Assembly (NCBI RefSeq): GCF_004363955.1
Contig: NZ_SNZR01000017.1
Span: 62,001-126,000, forward strand
DNA from: Enterovirga rhinocerotis
GTDB lineage: Bacteria; Pseudomonadota; Alphaproteobacteria; Rhizobiales; Beijerinckiaceae
Reading direction: 5' to 3'
DNA: 64,000 nucleotides
Shown here: positions 1-8,816 of the stretch, one piece after another
How positions within the stretch are numbered: the stretch's first letter is position 1
How the letters are laid out: each line of letters starts with the position of its first letter
Position numbers and translations under genes: made by a program
Notes under the pieces: generated by a model
The model's input: the letters and a program-made list of their open reading frames with translations, nothing else
Told to the model about the DNA's origin: nothing
The model's database searches: none

Positions 1-1
1 T

Positions 2-568
2 GTCAGCGACTACGAGGAGGTGCAGGCGCTCGCCGCCAGCGTCGTCGCGCGCTGGGGCCGGATCGACGTCCTGGTCAACAATGCCGGCATCTCGCAGCCC
101 AAGTCGCTGCTGGAGATTTCCGAGGCCGAGTTCGACCGCACCATCGCGGTCAACCTCAAGGGCCATTTCAACTGGTGCAAGGCCGTCGCGCCCGGGATGG
201 TGGCGCAGCAGGGCGGCCGCATCGTCAACATGTCGTCGATCAGCGCCGGCACGGGCGGCGCCCCCTCGGCCGTCAGCAAGTTCGCCTATGTGGCGGCGAA
301 GGCCGGGGTGCAGGGCCTGACCCGAGGCCTCGCCAAGGAGCTGGCGCCGCACGTCACCGTGAACGCCATCTGCCCCGGCTCGATCGAGACGAGCCTCACC
401 CGCGCGCTGATCAACGCGCGTCGCGAGGCGATCCAGGACACGATCCCGCTCGGACGCATCGGCACGCCGCTCGACATCGCGGTGGTGGTGGCTTTCCTCG
501 CGACCGTCGAGCCGAACTTCATCACGGGCGAGATCATCGACGTGGACGGCGGCCAGTGGGTCAACTGA
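2..568 (+). CDS. SDR-family NAD(P)-dependent oxidoreductase, 5' end outside window
   Basis: Short-chain dehydrogenase/reductase; 188 codons are visible and the family is about 250 residues, so roughly 60 residues including the Rossmann TGxxxGxG loop lie before the window. Seen: NNAG at visible residues 26-29, the catalytic Ser region (MSSISAG), and the Tyr-x-x-x-Lys pair in FAYVAAKAG (about residues 96 and 100), followed by the PG turn (NAICPGSIET) and the C-terminal GEIIDVDGG segment typical of classical SDRs. The next gene, an ABC permease, starts inside its last codons, so this enzyme is probably co-transcribed and translationally coupled with the importer; it may oxidise or reduce the imported compound (inference). 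Substrate cannot be read from the sequence. Confidence 0.93.
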   Translation, partial: VSDYEEVQALAASVVARWGRIDVLVNNAGISQPKSLLEISEAEFDRTIAVNLKGHFNWCKAVAPGMVAQQGGRIVNMSSISAGTGGAPSAVSKFAYVAAKAGVQGLTRGLAKELAPHVTVNAICPGSIETSLTRALINARREAIQDTIPLGRIGTPLDIAVVVAFLATVEPNFITGEIIDVDGGQWVN

Positions 569-1455
569 CGCCCGCGCTGGCGGGGGGCGCAGCCGCCTCG
601 CCGCCCCGCCGGATCGATACCGGCAAGGTCCTGTCGCTCGGCGCGCTTCTGGCGCCGGCGGTGCTGCTGCTCGCGGTCGGCCTGCTCTGGCCGTTCCTGA
701 TGATGCTGCGGATGTCGTTCCTGGATCGGTTTCCCGATCCGACGGGACTGACGCTCGAATTCTACACCGCGGTCCTGACCGACACCTATTTCCTGCGCAT
801 CATCGGGCGCACCTTCGCGCTCGGCCTCGTCGTCACCGCGATCACGGCGGTCGTCGCCTATCCGGTCGCCTGGTATCTCGCGAGGTCCCGCTCGCGCTGG
901 AAGCACCTCGTCTTCCTCGGCGTCATCTCGCCGCTGATGGTCTCGATCATCGTGCGCACGATCGGCTGGACGATCATCCTCGGCAACGAGGGCTTCATCA
1001 ACGCGATGCTCACCTCGCTCGGCATCATCGATACCCCCCTGCGGCTCATGCAGAGCTTCTGGAGCGTGGTCGCCGGCATGGTGCACATCCTGATCCCCTT
1101 CATGGTGCTGTCGATCGCCTCGGTGCTCGGCAAGATCGATCCGAGCTACGCGGAGGCCGCGACCGTCATGGGCGCCAACCCCGTGCGCACCTTCCTGAAG
1201 GTGACATTGCCGCTCTCGGTGCAGGGCATCGCCGCGGGCTCCGTGATCGTGTTCTGCCTCACCGTCGGCGCCTATGTGACGCCGGTCATGCTGGGGCGCG
1301 GGCAGGTGAACGTGCTCGCCGTGACCATCCACGAGCAGATGGTGGTGCTGGTCGACTGGCCGACGGGAGCCGTCGTCGCGATGGTTCTCACGGCGGGCAC
1401 GATGGTCGTGCTGACCTTGTACGGCCTGTTCCTGCGCCGCCACGCGCAGCGATAG
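556..1455 (+). CDS. ABC transporter permease, PotB-like
   Basis: Inner-membrane permease subunit (299 aa) of a spermidine/putrescine-type ABC importer. About six hydrophobic segments are visible, with the first at the start of the mature sequence (LLAPAVLLLAVGLLWPFL). The cytoplasmic EAA loop that docks on the ATPase is clear: EAATVMGANPVRTFLKVTLP. The reading frame is open far upstream, but those codons overlap the SDR gene; the best start is GTG at 556, which overlaps the SDR stop by 13 bp, and no ATG lies between there and the first membrane segment. It is followed 10 bp later by the second permease, so the pair forms the heterodimeric channel. Substrate family is inferred from the PotABCD-like gene set, not proven. 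Confidence 0.9.
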   Translation: MGQLTPALAGGAAASPPRRIDTGKVLSLGALLAPAVLLLAVGLLWPFLMMLRMSFLDRFPDPTGLTLEFYTAVLTDTYFLRIIGRTFALGLVVTAITAVVAYPVAWYLARSRSRWKHLVFLGVISPLMVSIIVRTIGWTIILGNEGFINAMLTSLGIIDTPLRLMQSFWSVVAGMVHILIPFMVLSIASVLGKIDPSYAEAATVMGANPVRTFLKVTLPLSVQGIAAGSVIVFCLTVGAYVTPVMLGRGQVNVLAVTIHEQMVVLVDWPTGAVVAMVLTAGTMVVLTLYGLFLRRHAQR

Positions 1456-1465
1456 GAGGCGGCCC

Positions 1466-2290
1466 ATGTCACAGCCGAATGCCGCCGCTCCGCCTGCCGC
1501 CCGCCTCCCGACGAGCGAGCGTGTGCTGAACGCCTACGTGATCGCGGTCCTCGTCTTCCTGGCGCTGCCGGTCTTCATCGTCGTGCCGCTCGCCTTCAGC
1601 GACGACGTCTCGCTGAGCTTCCCGCCGCGAGGCTTCTCGCTGCGCTGGTTCGCCAACATCCTGGAGCGGCCCGAATTCGGCCGCGCCTTCGCGCTCAGCG
1701 CCGCGATCGCGATCTTCGCGACGATCGTCGCGCTGACGGCCGGGACGCTCGCCGCCCTCGGCCTCGTGCGGCACCGCTTCCCCGGCCGGGATGCGACCGT
1801 CACCTTCTTCATGACGCCGCTGATCTTCCCCGCCATCGTCCTGGGCGCGGCGCTGGCGCTGATGCTGAGCCCGCTCGGCCTCCTGCGCAGCTTCTGGGGC
1901 CTCGCCCTGGCCCATGTGGTGCTGACCTTCCCCTACGTGCTGCGCACGGCGCTCGCGACCCTGTCGGAGATCGACCGGGCGCTGGCGGAGGCGGCCTATA
2001 CGCTGGGCGCGAACCGCTGGAAGACCTTCCGGCACGTCACCCTGCCGCTGATGCGACCCGGGCTTCTGGCGGGGGCGACCTTCGCCCTGATCGTGTCGTT
2101 CGACGAGTTCACCATCTCGATGTTCCTCGTCGGACCGGGCATGATGACCCTGCCGCTCGAGATGTACAATTACGCCGAGTTCAGCCTCGATCCGACCATC
2201 GCCGCGATCTCGACCATTCTCCTCATCATCACCTCGGTGGCGATCATCGTCATCGAGAAGCTCGTCGGTCTCGGCAAGCAATTCTCCTGA
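1466..2290 (+). CDS. ABC transporter permease, PotC-like
   Basis: Second inner-membrane permease (274 aa) of the polyamine-type importer. It starts at an ATG preceded by TAGGAGG, an excellent ribosome-binding site. Hydrophobic segments begin near residue 25 (YVIAVLVFLALPVFIVVPLAF), and the ATPase-coupling loop reads LAEAAYTLGANRWKTFRHVT near residues 170-190. The SFDEFTISMFLVGPG segment after it is typical of PotC-class permeases. It lies between the first permease (10 bp gap) and the binding protein (52 bp gap), so all are likely one transcript. Confidence 0.92.
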   Translation: MSQPNAAAPPAARLPTSERVLNAYVIAVLVFLALPVFIVVPLAFSDDVSLSFPPRGFSLRWFANILERPEFGRAFALSAAIAIFATIVALTAGTLAALGLVRHRFPGRDATVTFFMTPLIFPAIVLGAALALMLSPLGLLRSFWGLALAHVVLTFPYVLRTALATLSEIDRALAEAAYTLGANRWKTFRHVTLPLMRPGLLAGATFALIVSFDEFTISMFLVGPGMMTLPLEMYNYAEFSLDPTIAAISTILLIITSVAIIVIEKLVGLGKQFS

Positions 2291-2342
2291 GACCGGTCCG
2301 GGATATGCAAGCGCCGAGAACAACTCCGGAAGGACACAGACC

Positions 2343-3449
2343 ATGAGCAGCGAAGATACCAAGGACGTCCTGCGGGCCTTCGACGGCCACGCCTCCCGGC
2401 GCTCCATCCTGAAGGGCGCCGCCGCTTTCGGCGCCGGCGGCACCGCCTTCCTCCAGCTCGCCGAGGCGCTCGCCCAGGCGAGCGCGGAGGACGTGGCCCG
2501 GCTCACCATCCTGTCCCAGCCCGGCATCGTCCCCGAAATCCTGAAGGACGTCACGGTTCCGATGTTCAACAAGAGCCATCCGAAGACGTCGGTCGTCTTC
2601 GAGGCGGCCTCGAACGCCGTCGCCTATCCCAAGATGCTCGCCCAGCGCTCGAACCCGGTCGTCAGCGGCGGCATGGTGAACGATCTGTTCGCCCAGCGCG
2701 GCATCAACGACAAGATGTGGGCCAAGTTCGATCCGGAACTCGTGCCGAACGCGGCCAACCTGCCCGCGGACCTCAAGACGCCCGGCGGCTTCGGCATTCC
2801 GTTCCACCTGACGCCCTGGGGCATCATGTACAACCCGGACAAGGTGGAGAAGCCGACCTCCTGGACCGACCTCTGGAACCCCAAATACAAGGGCCGCGTG
2901 TCCATGTGGGACGTCTATTACGACGCCTACATCATGGCCGGCGTCGTCACCGGCAAGGGTCCGGACGTGCAGGCCGGCATCAAGGCCTGGGAGCCTCACA
3001 AGGCCAATATCGGCGCCTGGGTGAATTCCCCGACCCTCGAAGAGGACCTCGTCAGCCGCGGCGAGATGTGGCTCGCGCCGCATTGGGGCTCCTGGACCGC
3101 GATGGCCAAGTCGCAGGGCAAGAACGTCGCCTTCACCATCCCGAAGGAGGGCGGCGTGCAGTGGGCCGGCCACATGCAGCTCTGCGCCGGCTTCTCGCCC
3201 GCCGTCTCGAAGCTCACCCAGATCTACATGAACACCTGGCTCTCCGACGAATGCCAGCTCGCCTGGATCGAGCGCGGCCTCTACTCGCCGGCCAGCACCA
3301 AGGTGCAGATCCCCGAGGCGCTGAAGTCCAACCCGGCCATCATCTCCGCCGAGGAGGCGCTGAAGACCCTGGTGCGGCCGGACTTCGTCAAGCTCGCGGC
3401 CGAGATGCCGAAGCTGAAGAGCCTCATCGACCGCACGCTCAAGTCCTGA
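2343..3449 (+). CDS. ABC transporter substrate-binding protein, Tat-exported
   Basis: Periplasmic solute-binding protein (368 aa) of the polyamine-type system, extracellular solute-binding family 1/PotD-like. The N-terminus carries a twin-arginine signal, SRRSILKGAAAFGAGG at residues 18-33, followed by a short hydrophobic stretch and an alanine-rich cleavage region, so export is by Tat rather than Sec. The body has the usual WxDLWNPKYKGRVSMWD stretch of PotD relatives around residue 175. It sits between the permeases and the ATPase. The ligand could be a polyamine, opine, amino acid derivative or other organic cation; the sequence alone does not decide. Confidence 0.9.
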   Translation: MSSEDTKDVLRAFDGHASRRSILKGAAAFGAGGTAFLQLAEALAQASAEDVARLTILSQPGIVPEILKDVTVPMFNKSHPKTSVVFEAASNAVAYPKMLAQRSNPVVSGGMVNDLFAQRGINDKMWAKFDPELVPNAANLPADLKTPGGFGIPFHLTPWGIMYNPDKVEKPTSWTDLWNPKYKGRVSMWDVYYDAYIMAGVVTGKGPDVQAGIKAWEPHKANIGAWVNSPTLEEDLVSRGEMWLAPHWGSWTAMAKSQGKNVAFTIPKEGGVQWAGHMQLCAGFSPAVSKLTQIYMNTWLSDECQLAWIERGLYSPASTKVQIPEALKSNPAIISAEEALKTLVRPDFVKLAAEMPKLKSLIDRTLKS

Positions 3450-3457
3450 CGGAAGCG

Positions 3458-4567
3458 ATGATCAAGGCGAACCCCTCGGACGCGGTCGGCGTCGACCTGC
3501 GCGACGTCCAGAAGTGGTATGGCTCCGTGCTCGCGGTGCGGGGGGTGTCGCTCGCCATCGCGCCCGGCGAGATGGTCTGTCTGCTCGGCCCCTCCGGCTG
3601 CGGCAAGACGACGACCCTGCGCATGATCGCCGGTCTCGAGAAACCCGATGCGGGCGACATCCGCATCGGGGACACGCTCGTGAACGCGGTCTCGCCGTGG
3701 AAGCGGAACATCGGCATGGTGTTCCAGAACTACGCCCTGTTCCCGCACATGACCGTGCATGAGAACGTCGCGTTCGGCCTCACCATGCGCAACCGGCCGG
3801 CCGGCGAGATCCGCGCGGCGGTCGAGGACGCCATGGCCCAGGTGCGCCTCGCCGGCTACGGCGACCGGCGCCCCTCCCAGCTCTCCGGCGGCCAGCGCCA
3901 GCGCGTCGCGCTGGCGCGCGCCATCGTGACCAAGCCCAACGTGCTGCTGCTCGACGAGCCGCTCGCCGCGCTCGACAAGAAGCTGCGCGAGCAGATGCAG
4001 GTCGAGATCAGGCAGCTTCAGCGGGCGGTCGGCATCACCACCGTCTTCGTCACGCACGACCAGGAGGAGGCCCTGACGCTGGCCGACCGGATCGTGGTGA
4101 TGGAGGAGGGGCAGATCGTCCAGATCGGCTCGCCGGCGGATGTCTACGAGCGACCGAAGAGCCGCTTCGTCTCCGACTTCATCGGATTCACGAACGCCGT
4201 GGGCGGCAAGGTCGTGAGCGTGACCGGCACGACCGCGCGCATCGAGACCGCATCCGGTCACAGCCTCGACATTCCGGGAGCCGAGGGCGTCGCCGCCGGC
4301 GACGAGGTCGATCTGGTCGTGCGGCCGGAGAAGGTCGCCATCGATCCGCCCGAGGGGTCCGGCTGCGTGGTCGTCGAGGGCGACCTCGTCCACACCGTCT
4401 ATTCCGGGGCCGTCACCTATTTCCACGTCGATATCGGGCGTGGCGCGATCCTCATCGCCATGGCGCCGAATGCGCACGGGGCGGCGAGCGCCCTGCCGAC
4501 GAGCGGGGCGCGCCTGCGCCTCGGCCTGACCCCCGACACCGTGCTCGTCTTCCCCCGCCGGGGCTGA
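3458..4567 (+). CDS. ABC transporter ATP-binding protein, PotA-like
   Basis: Cytoplasmic ATPase (369 aa) energising the importer. Seen in order: Walker A GPSGCGKTT (about residues 44-52), Q-loop MVFQNYALFPHMTV, ABC signature LSGGQRQRV, Walker B LLLDEP, D-loop LAALD and the H-loop VTHDQEEA. A C-terminal TOBE-type regulatory domain follows (from about residue 245), as in PotA/UgpC/CysA ATPases. The frame is open upstream through the binding-protein gene, but the start is set at ATG 3458, 8 bp after the binding-protein stop and behind a GGAAG site. Last gene of the unit; a GC-rich hairpin follows directly. Confidence 0.95.
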   Translation: MIKANPSDAVGVDLRDVQKWYGSVLAVRGVSLAIAPGEMVCLLGPSGCGKTTTLRMIAGLEKPDAGDIRIGDTLVNAVSPWKRNIGMVFQNYALFPHMTVHENVAFGLTMRNRPAGEIRAAVEDAMAQVRLAGYGDRRPSQLSGGQRQRVALARAIVTKPNVLLLDEPLAALDKKLREQMQVEIRQLQRAVGITTVFVTHDQEEALTLADRIVVMEEGQIVQIGSPADVYERPKSRFVSDFIGFTNAVGGKVVSVTGTTARIETASGHSLDIPGAEGVAAGDEVDLVVRPEKVAIDPPEGSGCVVVEGDLVHTVYSGAVTYFHVDIGRGAILIAMAPNAHGAASALPTSGARLRLGLTPDTVLVFPRRG

Positions 4568-4569
4568 CG

Positions 4570-4604
4570 GGCGAGGCGGCCGCGCCATCGGCCGGAACGC
4601 CTCG
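4570..4604. terminator. Bidirectional hairpin between convergent genes
   Basis: Inverted repeat GCGAGGCG (4570-4577) and CGCCTCGC (4597-4604), with an inner GGCCG/CGGCC pairing. It fills almost the whole 38 bp between the stops of the ABC ATPase and gltS. There is no T-run, so intrinsic termination is inferred from structure and position only. Confidence 0.5.
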
Positions 4605-4605
4605 C

Positions 4606-5805
4606 TCAGCCGACGAAGGCCGAGACGATGATCGCGTTGACGATGTCGATGAAGAAGCCGCACACCAGCGGGACGATGATGAAGGCCCTCGGGGCAGGCC
4701 CGTGCTGCTGCGCGACCGCCGTCATGTTGGCGATCGCGGTCGCCGTCGAGCCGAGGGTGATCCCCCCGAAGCCGGCGCAGATGACGGCGGCCTCGTAGTC
4801 CCGCCCCATCAGTCGGAAGACGAGCCCGACCGTATAGGCGATCGTCAGGACGATCTGGATCGTCAGGACGACGGCGACGAAGACGAGGGCGCCGTGGAGC
4901 TGCCAAAGCTGCAGGCCCATCAGCGCCATGGTGAGGAAGATCCCGAGCGACAGGTCCATCACCAGCGAGAGGCCGTCCTCGACGCGCGGCCAGATCCGCC
5001 TGACGGTCGCGCCGACCGTGTAGGGCATGAGGTTGCGGATCAGGATGCCGGCGATCAGGCAGCTCACGAAGGTCGGGACGGTCAGGCCGCTGAGGGCGAT
5101 CAGCCGGCTGATCCCGAACCCGGCGATGAGCGAGACATTGATGGCCAGCATGGCCCAGAGGACGCAGAAATAGTCGAGCGGGGCCTGGCCGGCGGCCGCC
5201 GCGGCTCCGATATCGAGCACCCCGGCCTTGGGCGGCGGCGCGATCGCGTGGCGCCGCATGAGGTAGGTGGCGATGGGACCTCCGATCACGCAGGCCGCGA
5301 TCAGCCCGCCGGTATTGCCGGCGATGCCGAGTTCCATCGCGTTCGCGACACCCAGACGGTCGGTGAAGACCGGGGCCCAGGCCAGCGTCGTCCCGATGCC
5401 GCCGGTCAGGGAGATCGAGCCCAGCATCAGGCCGGCGAGGGGATCGAGACCGAAGAACGGCGCGATCGCGAGCCCGACGGTGTTCTGGAGCAGGATGAAC
5501 ACGACGGCGAGCAGCAGCAGCACGACGAGGGGCCGCCCGCCCGCGATCAGGGAACGTATGTCGGCCTTGAGCCCGATCCCGGCGAAGAAGGCCAGCAGGA
5601 GAAAATCACGGACGTTGAGATCGAACTCGATCGTCGTACCGAATACGACATAGGCTGCCGTGACGAGGGCGACACATAAGAACCCGCCGATGACCGCCTC
5701 GGGGATCGAGTACTTCTGCAAGAACCTGACATTGAGCGTCACGATCTTGCCGATCAGGAGGAGCGTCACGGCGATCGTGAAGGAGATGAAGGCGTCGATC
5801 GTCAT
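4606..5805 (-). CDS. gltS: Sodium/glutamate symporter GltS
   Basis: Inner-membrane Na+-coupled glutamate uptake carrier (399 aa, normal for GltS). The N-terminus (IGKIVTLNVRFLQKYSIPE), the first pore-loop region (SISLTGGIGTTLAWAPVF, about residues 130-147) and the second repeat (ICAGFGGITLGSTATAIANM, near residue 345) match the two inverted-repeat halves of the ESS/GltS family. About ten hydrophobic segments are present. It is transcribed alone, convergent with the ABC operon. The start is ATG 5805. With the large NAD-glutamate dehydrogenase later in the window the organism looks equipped to use glutamate as carbon source (inference). Confidence 0.93.
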   Translation of the reverse strand: MTIDAFISFTIAVTLLLIGKIVTLNVRFLQKYSIPEAVIGGFLCVALVTAAYVVFGTTIEFDLNVRDFLLLAFFAGIGLKADIRSLIAGGRPLVVLLLLAVVFILLQNTVGLAIAPFFGLDPLAGLMLGSISLTGGIGTTLAWAPVFTDRLGVANAMELGIAGNTGGLIAACVIGGPIATYLMRRHAIAPPPKAGVLDIGAAAAAGQAPLDYFCVLWAMLAINVSLIAGFGISRLIALSGLTVPTFVSCLIAGILIRNLMPYTVGATVRRIWPRVEDGLSLVMDLSLGIFLTMALMGLQLWQLHGALVFVAVVLTIQIVLTIAYTVGLVFRLMGRDYEAAVICAGFGGITLGSTATAIANMTAVAQQHGPAPRAFIIVPLVCGFFIDIVNAIIVSAFVG

Positions 5806-6032
5806 ACAGGTGAGGGGTCTGGAATCTCGGCGTGGCCGGTCGACGATGCGGTCCGGCTTGGTTGGAGCCCGTCTAGAGCCGCTCCGCCTCGGCGGAATCG
5901 CATGGGGAGCCGCGGGGCATGACGTCGACCTGCGTCGCGTCGATGGTGCTCATCGCATGATGATTCCGATCAGGCTGCTCTTCCGGGCCTGTCGGATCGC
6001 AGAAGCAGGCGCGCATGGCCAGCCCCGGCGCC

Positions 6033-6953
6033 TCACCCGAGCATCGCAACCAGCGCCCCGAGCGTGAGGACCGAGAGCACCGTCGTCACCAGCACCGTCC
6101 CGGCCGAGATCGCGATCAGTTCGTCGTTGCGATGCGCGAGAAGGAAGGCGTTGGCGCCGGTGGGCGTCGCGGCGGCGAGCGTCGCGACGGCGAGGGGGAG
6201 GCTCGGCAGGCCCGCCCAGGAGCCGAAGGCGAAGACCAGCGCCGGCAGGGCGAGGAGCTTCAGGGAGACGGCGATCACCGTCTCGATGCCGAGCGCTCCG
6301 CGATCGGGCGGAGGGAGCGAGGCGCCGAGGACCAGCAGGGCGAGAGGGATGCCCGCCGCGCCGAGAAGCTTCAGCGTCCCGACGAACGGCGCCGGAAGGG
6401 TCACGCCCGTCGCCCGCCACAGGAAGGCGGCCAGGATGGCGAGGATGACGGGGTTGCGTCCGGCCCCCTTGAGGATGCCGGCGGCGACGGCGGCCGGAGA
6501 GCGGCGGCCTCCCGCATCGGCCTCGATCAGGACGCCCGCGAGCGGCAGGAGGGTCCCGGAGTGGAGCGCGATGATCGTGAGGATCGGCGGCAGGGCGTCG
6601 GTCCCGAAGGCGGCGACCGAGACCGGGACGCCGACCATCAGCGTGTTGCCGTAGCAGGCGTTGAGCCCGAGCATCGTCGAGCGGGCGAGCGACAGGCCGA
6701 GCAGACGTCCGATCCCCAGACCGATTGCGAAGATCGTGAAGCAGGCGCCGAAATAGACCGTCGCCACGCCCAGGAGGTCGATCGGCGGCGCGCTGATCAT
6801 CGATGAAAACAGCAGCGCCGGAAGAACGAGACGGAAAGCGACCTCCCGCAGCCCGCGCACCGCCGCCTCGTCGATGAACGAGACGCGCCGCGCCAGCCAC
6901 CCGATCAGGATGACTGCGAAGATCGGAAACACGACCGTGACGGTCGCCGCCAT
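6033..6953 (-). CDS. AEC-family (auxin efflux carrier-like) transporter
   Basis: Inner-membrane permease (306 aa) of the auxin-efflux-carrier/malonate-permease family. About ten hydrophobic segments are visible, with the family's N-terminal VFPIFAVILIGWLARR and the mid-protein GLNACYGNTLMVGVPV motif, where Asn-x2-Gly is characteristic. The frame is open to 7061, but that extension is Pro/Gly/Arg-rich and non-hydrophobic; ATG 6953 follows GGGGAGAGAGG and gives the family's usual N-terminus, so it is chosen. Transcribed alone on the minus strand; substrate unknown (dicarboxylates and other organic acids are known for relatives). Confidence 0.88.
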   Translation of the reverse strand: MAATVTVVFPIFAVILIGWLARRVSFIDEAAVRGLREVAFRLVLPALLFSSMISAPPIDLLGVATVYFGACFTIFAIGLGIGRLLGLSLARSTMLGLNACYGNTLMVGVPVSVAAFGTDALPPILTIIALHSGTLLPLAGVLIEADAGGRRSPAAVAAGILKGAGRNPVILAILAAFLWRATGVTLPAPFVGTLKLLGAAGIPLALLVLGASLPPPDRGALGIETVIAVSLKLLALPALVFAFGSWAGLPSLPLAVATLAAATPTGANAFLLAHRNDELIAISAGTVLVTTVLSVLTLGALVAMLG

Positions 6954-7159
6954 GACCCTCTCTCCCCATCCCGACCGGCCCCAGGGGCGCCCGATCGGAC
7001 CTCCAGCGCAGCCCCCCGGACGGAGGGCGGCGGCGATGCCTGCGGTGGGGTGGTCGCTCATCCCCTCGCCGCCGGCGTTCCGGGCGAAAGACCGCGCCTC
7101 ACCGACGCCCGGGCCCTCCCGCCCGATCCTCCCCTCCAGGGGCGGACCGCTCGCCGTCC

Positions 7160-7477
7160 TTACCCGATTCCCAGCGCCCGCATCGCGGCCGCAAGAGCGA
7201 CGCCGCAGGCCAAGGCTGCGATCTCGCTATGGGTGAGGCGGGTCACGACGACCGCCGCGAGGACGCCGGCGATCCCGGCCGGCCCGGCCTTGATGGCGAT
7301 CGGCACGATCGTGGCCGCGACGATCGAGCCCGGCAGGGCGGCGAGGCCGCGCTCGACCATGGGGGTGAGCTTGACGCGGCTCATGATCACCACGCCGGCG
7401 ACCCGGCAGAGATAGGTCGCGAGAGCCATCGCGACGATGGCGAAGGCGGGGCCGAAGGGACCCTCAAACGCGCTCAC
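7160..7477 (-). CDS. azlD: AzlD-family branched-chain amino acid export subunit
   Basis: Small membrane protein (105 aa, four hydrophobic segments) of the AzlD family, partner of AzlC in export of branched-chain amino acids and analogues. Typical features are the N-terminal MALATYLCRVAG stretch (Thr-Tyr-x2-Arg) and the central LPGSIVAATI. It starts at GTG 7477, overlapping the end of azlC by 14 bp, so the two are translationally coupled. No regulator of the Lrp type is adjacent. Confidence 0.88.
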   Translation of the reverse strand: MSAFEGPFGPAFAIVAMALATYLCRVAGVVIMSRVKLTPMVERGLAALPGSIVAATIVPIAIKAGPAGIAGVLAAVVVTRLTHSEIAALACGVALAAAMRALGIG

Positions 7478-8222
7478 GCATCACCGCCCCCGCGACGGCA
7501 CCCGCGATGGAGCCCGCCACGATGAAGACATAGCCCGGCACCAGCGTCTGGGTCAGGAAGGCGACGACCGCCGCGATCGCCCAGGGAACGCCCGAGCGGC
7601 GCGGCCCGCGCCAGAGAACGACCGCGAGCGAGGCCAGGAAACACGGCAGGACGAGATCGAGCCCGAAGCGTTTCGGATCGGCGACGAGGGTCCCGATCCA
7701 GTAGCCGGGCACGGTCGCCGCCGTCCAGGCGAGCCAGGACACGATGCCGGCCCCGATGAACACCCCGACGTCGCGTCCACCCTGAGCCCTGTGCTTCTCG
7801 GCTGCGAGCCAGCTCGCCTCGAACAGCAGGAACAGCGAGGCGGCCTGGACCGGGACCGAGATCCCCCGCAGCCACGGCTGGAGGGAGGCCCCCATCAGGA
7901 TGAAGCGCGCATTCACCGTCGCGGTCACGGCGGCGATGGTCAGGAGAGACCCGAACGTCCAGTGATCCCGCCAGAGCTCGAGCGAGAGCAGCTGCGCGGT
8001 CCCGGCGGTGACGAAGAAGCTCGCCGCGACGCTCTCCCAGACTGTCAGCCCCTTCTGCACCGACCCCGCGCCGAAGGCGATCGCGAAGGCGGCGACGCCC
8101 GGCAGGGTGGGCAGGACGATGCGGGCGCCTTGGAGGCAGCCGGAGAACGTCAGGGCGGGTGGGGCGGAGGACAAGGTGCGGCTCGCTCTCCCGGATGTGA
8201 CCGCACCGGCGCGTCTGGTCAA
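7464..8222 (-). CDS. azlC: AzlC-family branched-chain amino acid permease
   Basis: Main membrane subunit (up to 252 aa) of an AzlCD/LIV-E exporter. Family marks: a Gly-rich start of the first helix (LPGVAAFAIAFGAG), FVTAGTAQLLSLELW near residue 70, and NARFILMGASLQPWL near residue 105. The start is uncertain: TTG 8222 is preceded by GCGAGGGTGGCGG, while TTG 8174 is preceded by GGGAGAGCGAG and removes a polar extension; there is no ATG. The promoter must lie in the 108-bp divergent gap before the DUF2325 gene. Confidence 0.88.
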   Translation of the reverse strand: MTRRAGAVTSGRASRTLSSAPPALTFSGCLQGARIVLPTLPGVAAFAIAFGAGSVQKGLTVWESVAASFFVTAGTAQLLSLELWRDHWTFGSLLTIAAVTATVNARFILMGASLQPWLRGISVPVQAASLFLLFEASWLAAEKHRAQGGRDVGVFIGAGIVSWLAWTAATVPGYWIGTLVADPKRFGLDLVLPCFLASLAVVLWRGPRRSGVPWAIAAVVAFLTQTLVPGYVFIVAGSIAGAVAGAVMRERV

Positions 8223-8330
8223 CCGCCACCCTCGCCGACCTCGTCGCCGGCACGAGAGTCCCGCCTTGCCTCGATTTCGCGCGCCGCCTATCGCTGTATC
8301 CCAGTGGATATATCAATCGAGGACTGGCGA

Positions 8331-8759
8331 GTGACCACCGCACCGAAGACCAGTCCGGCGGGGGACGCTTCGGCTCGTCCCTCGCGGCCGCAACCGGGAT
8401 TGCAGCCCCTCGGCCTGCCCCGGTCACAGAAGCCGGTCGGCAGCCTCGGCGGCCTGACGCTGCTCTATGTCGGAGGACGGCCGCACCTGATCGCCCAGGC
8501 GCGCCTCGCGATCCGCAATCGCGGGGCCGTTCTGCTGACGCATGACGGCGGCAGCGAAGACGCGGTGACGGTCCTGCCGGGCCTCGTCGCCCGCGCGGAC
8601 GCAGTCCTATGCCCCGTCGCCCATGTCAGCCACGATGCCGCGGCGGTCGTCGAGCGCTGCTGCATCGAGTTCGGACGGGACTTCCTTCGGCTGCCGGCGG
8701 CCGATCTCGGCTCGCTGGTCGTCGCCCTCCGCTCCCTCGGATCCAAAGCGGCGCTCTGA
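8331..8759 (+). CDS. DUF2325-domain protein
   Basis: 142-aa protein whose C-terminal ~95 residues match DUF2325: LLYVGGRPHLIAQARLAI, then the family's HDGG motif (LLTHDGGSED), then ADAVLCPVAHVSHDAA and a conserved Cys (VERCCIEFGRDF). The fold is thought to be Rossmann-like; biochemical role unknown. The N-terminal ~45 residues are Pro/Ser-rich and probably unstructured. GTG 8331 follows CGAGGACTGG at proper spacing and is the likely start; codons further upstream in this open frame cover the azlC region antisense and are not believable. Divergent from azlCD and convergent with prfB. Confidence 0.78.
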   Translation: MTTAPKTSPAGDASARPSRPQPGLQPLGLPRSQKPVGSLGGLTLLYVGGRPHLIAQARLAIRNRGAVLLTHDGGSEDAVTVLPGLVARADAVLCPVAHVSHDAAAVVERCCIEFGRDFLRLPAADLGSLVVALRSLGSKAAL

Positions 8760-8769
8760 TCGCGGAAGC

Positions 8770-8790
8770 CGGTCCCGCATGGCGGGACCG
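8770..8790. terminator. Hairpin between convergent DUF2325 gene and prfB
   Basis: GGTCCCGC (8771-8778), loop ATG, GCGGGACC (8782-8789), extended by one C-G pair to 9 bp. It lies in the 57-bp gap between two convergent stops. No T-tract, so function is inferred. Confidence 0.5.
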
Positions 8791-8816
8791 CGGAAGACGA
8801 CGAAGCCGCGCCGGCC

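Noticed and set aside
5806-6032. Possible short repeat in the gltS-AEC gap (CGGAATCGCATG / GCATGATGATTCCG)
   Set aside because: Imperfect and without other copies in the window; not strong enough to list as a repeat.
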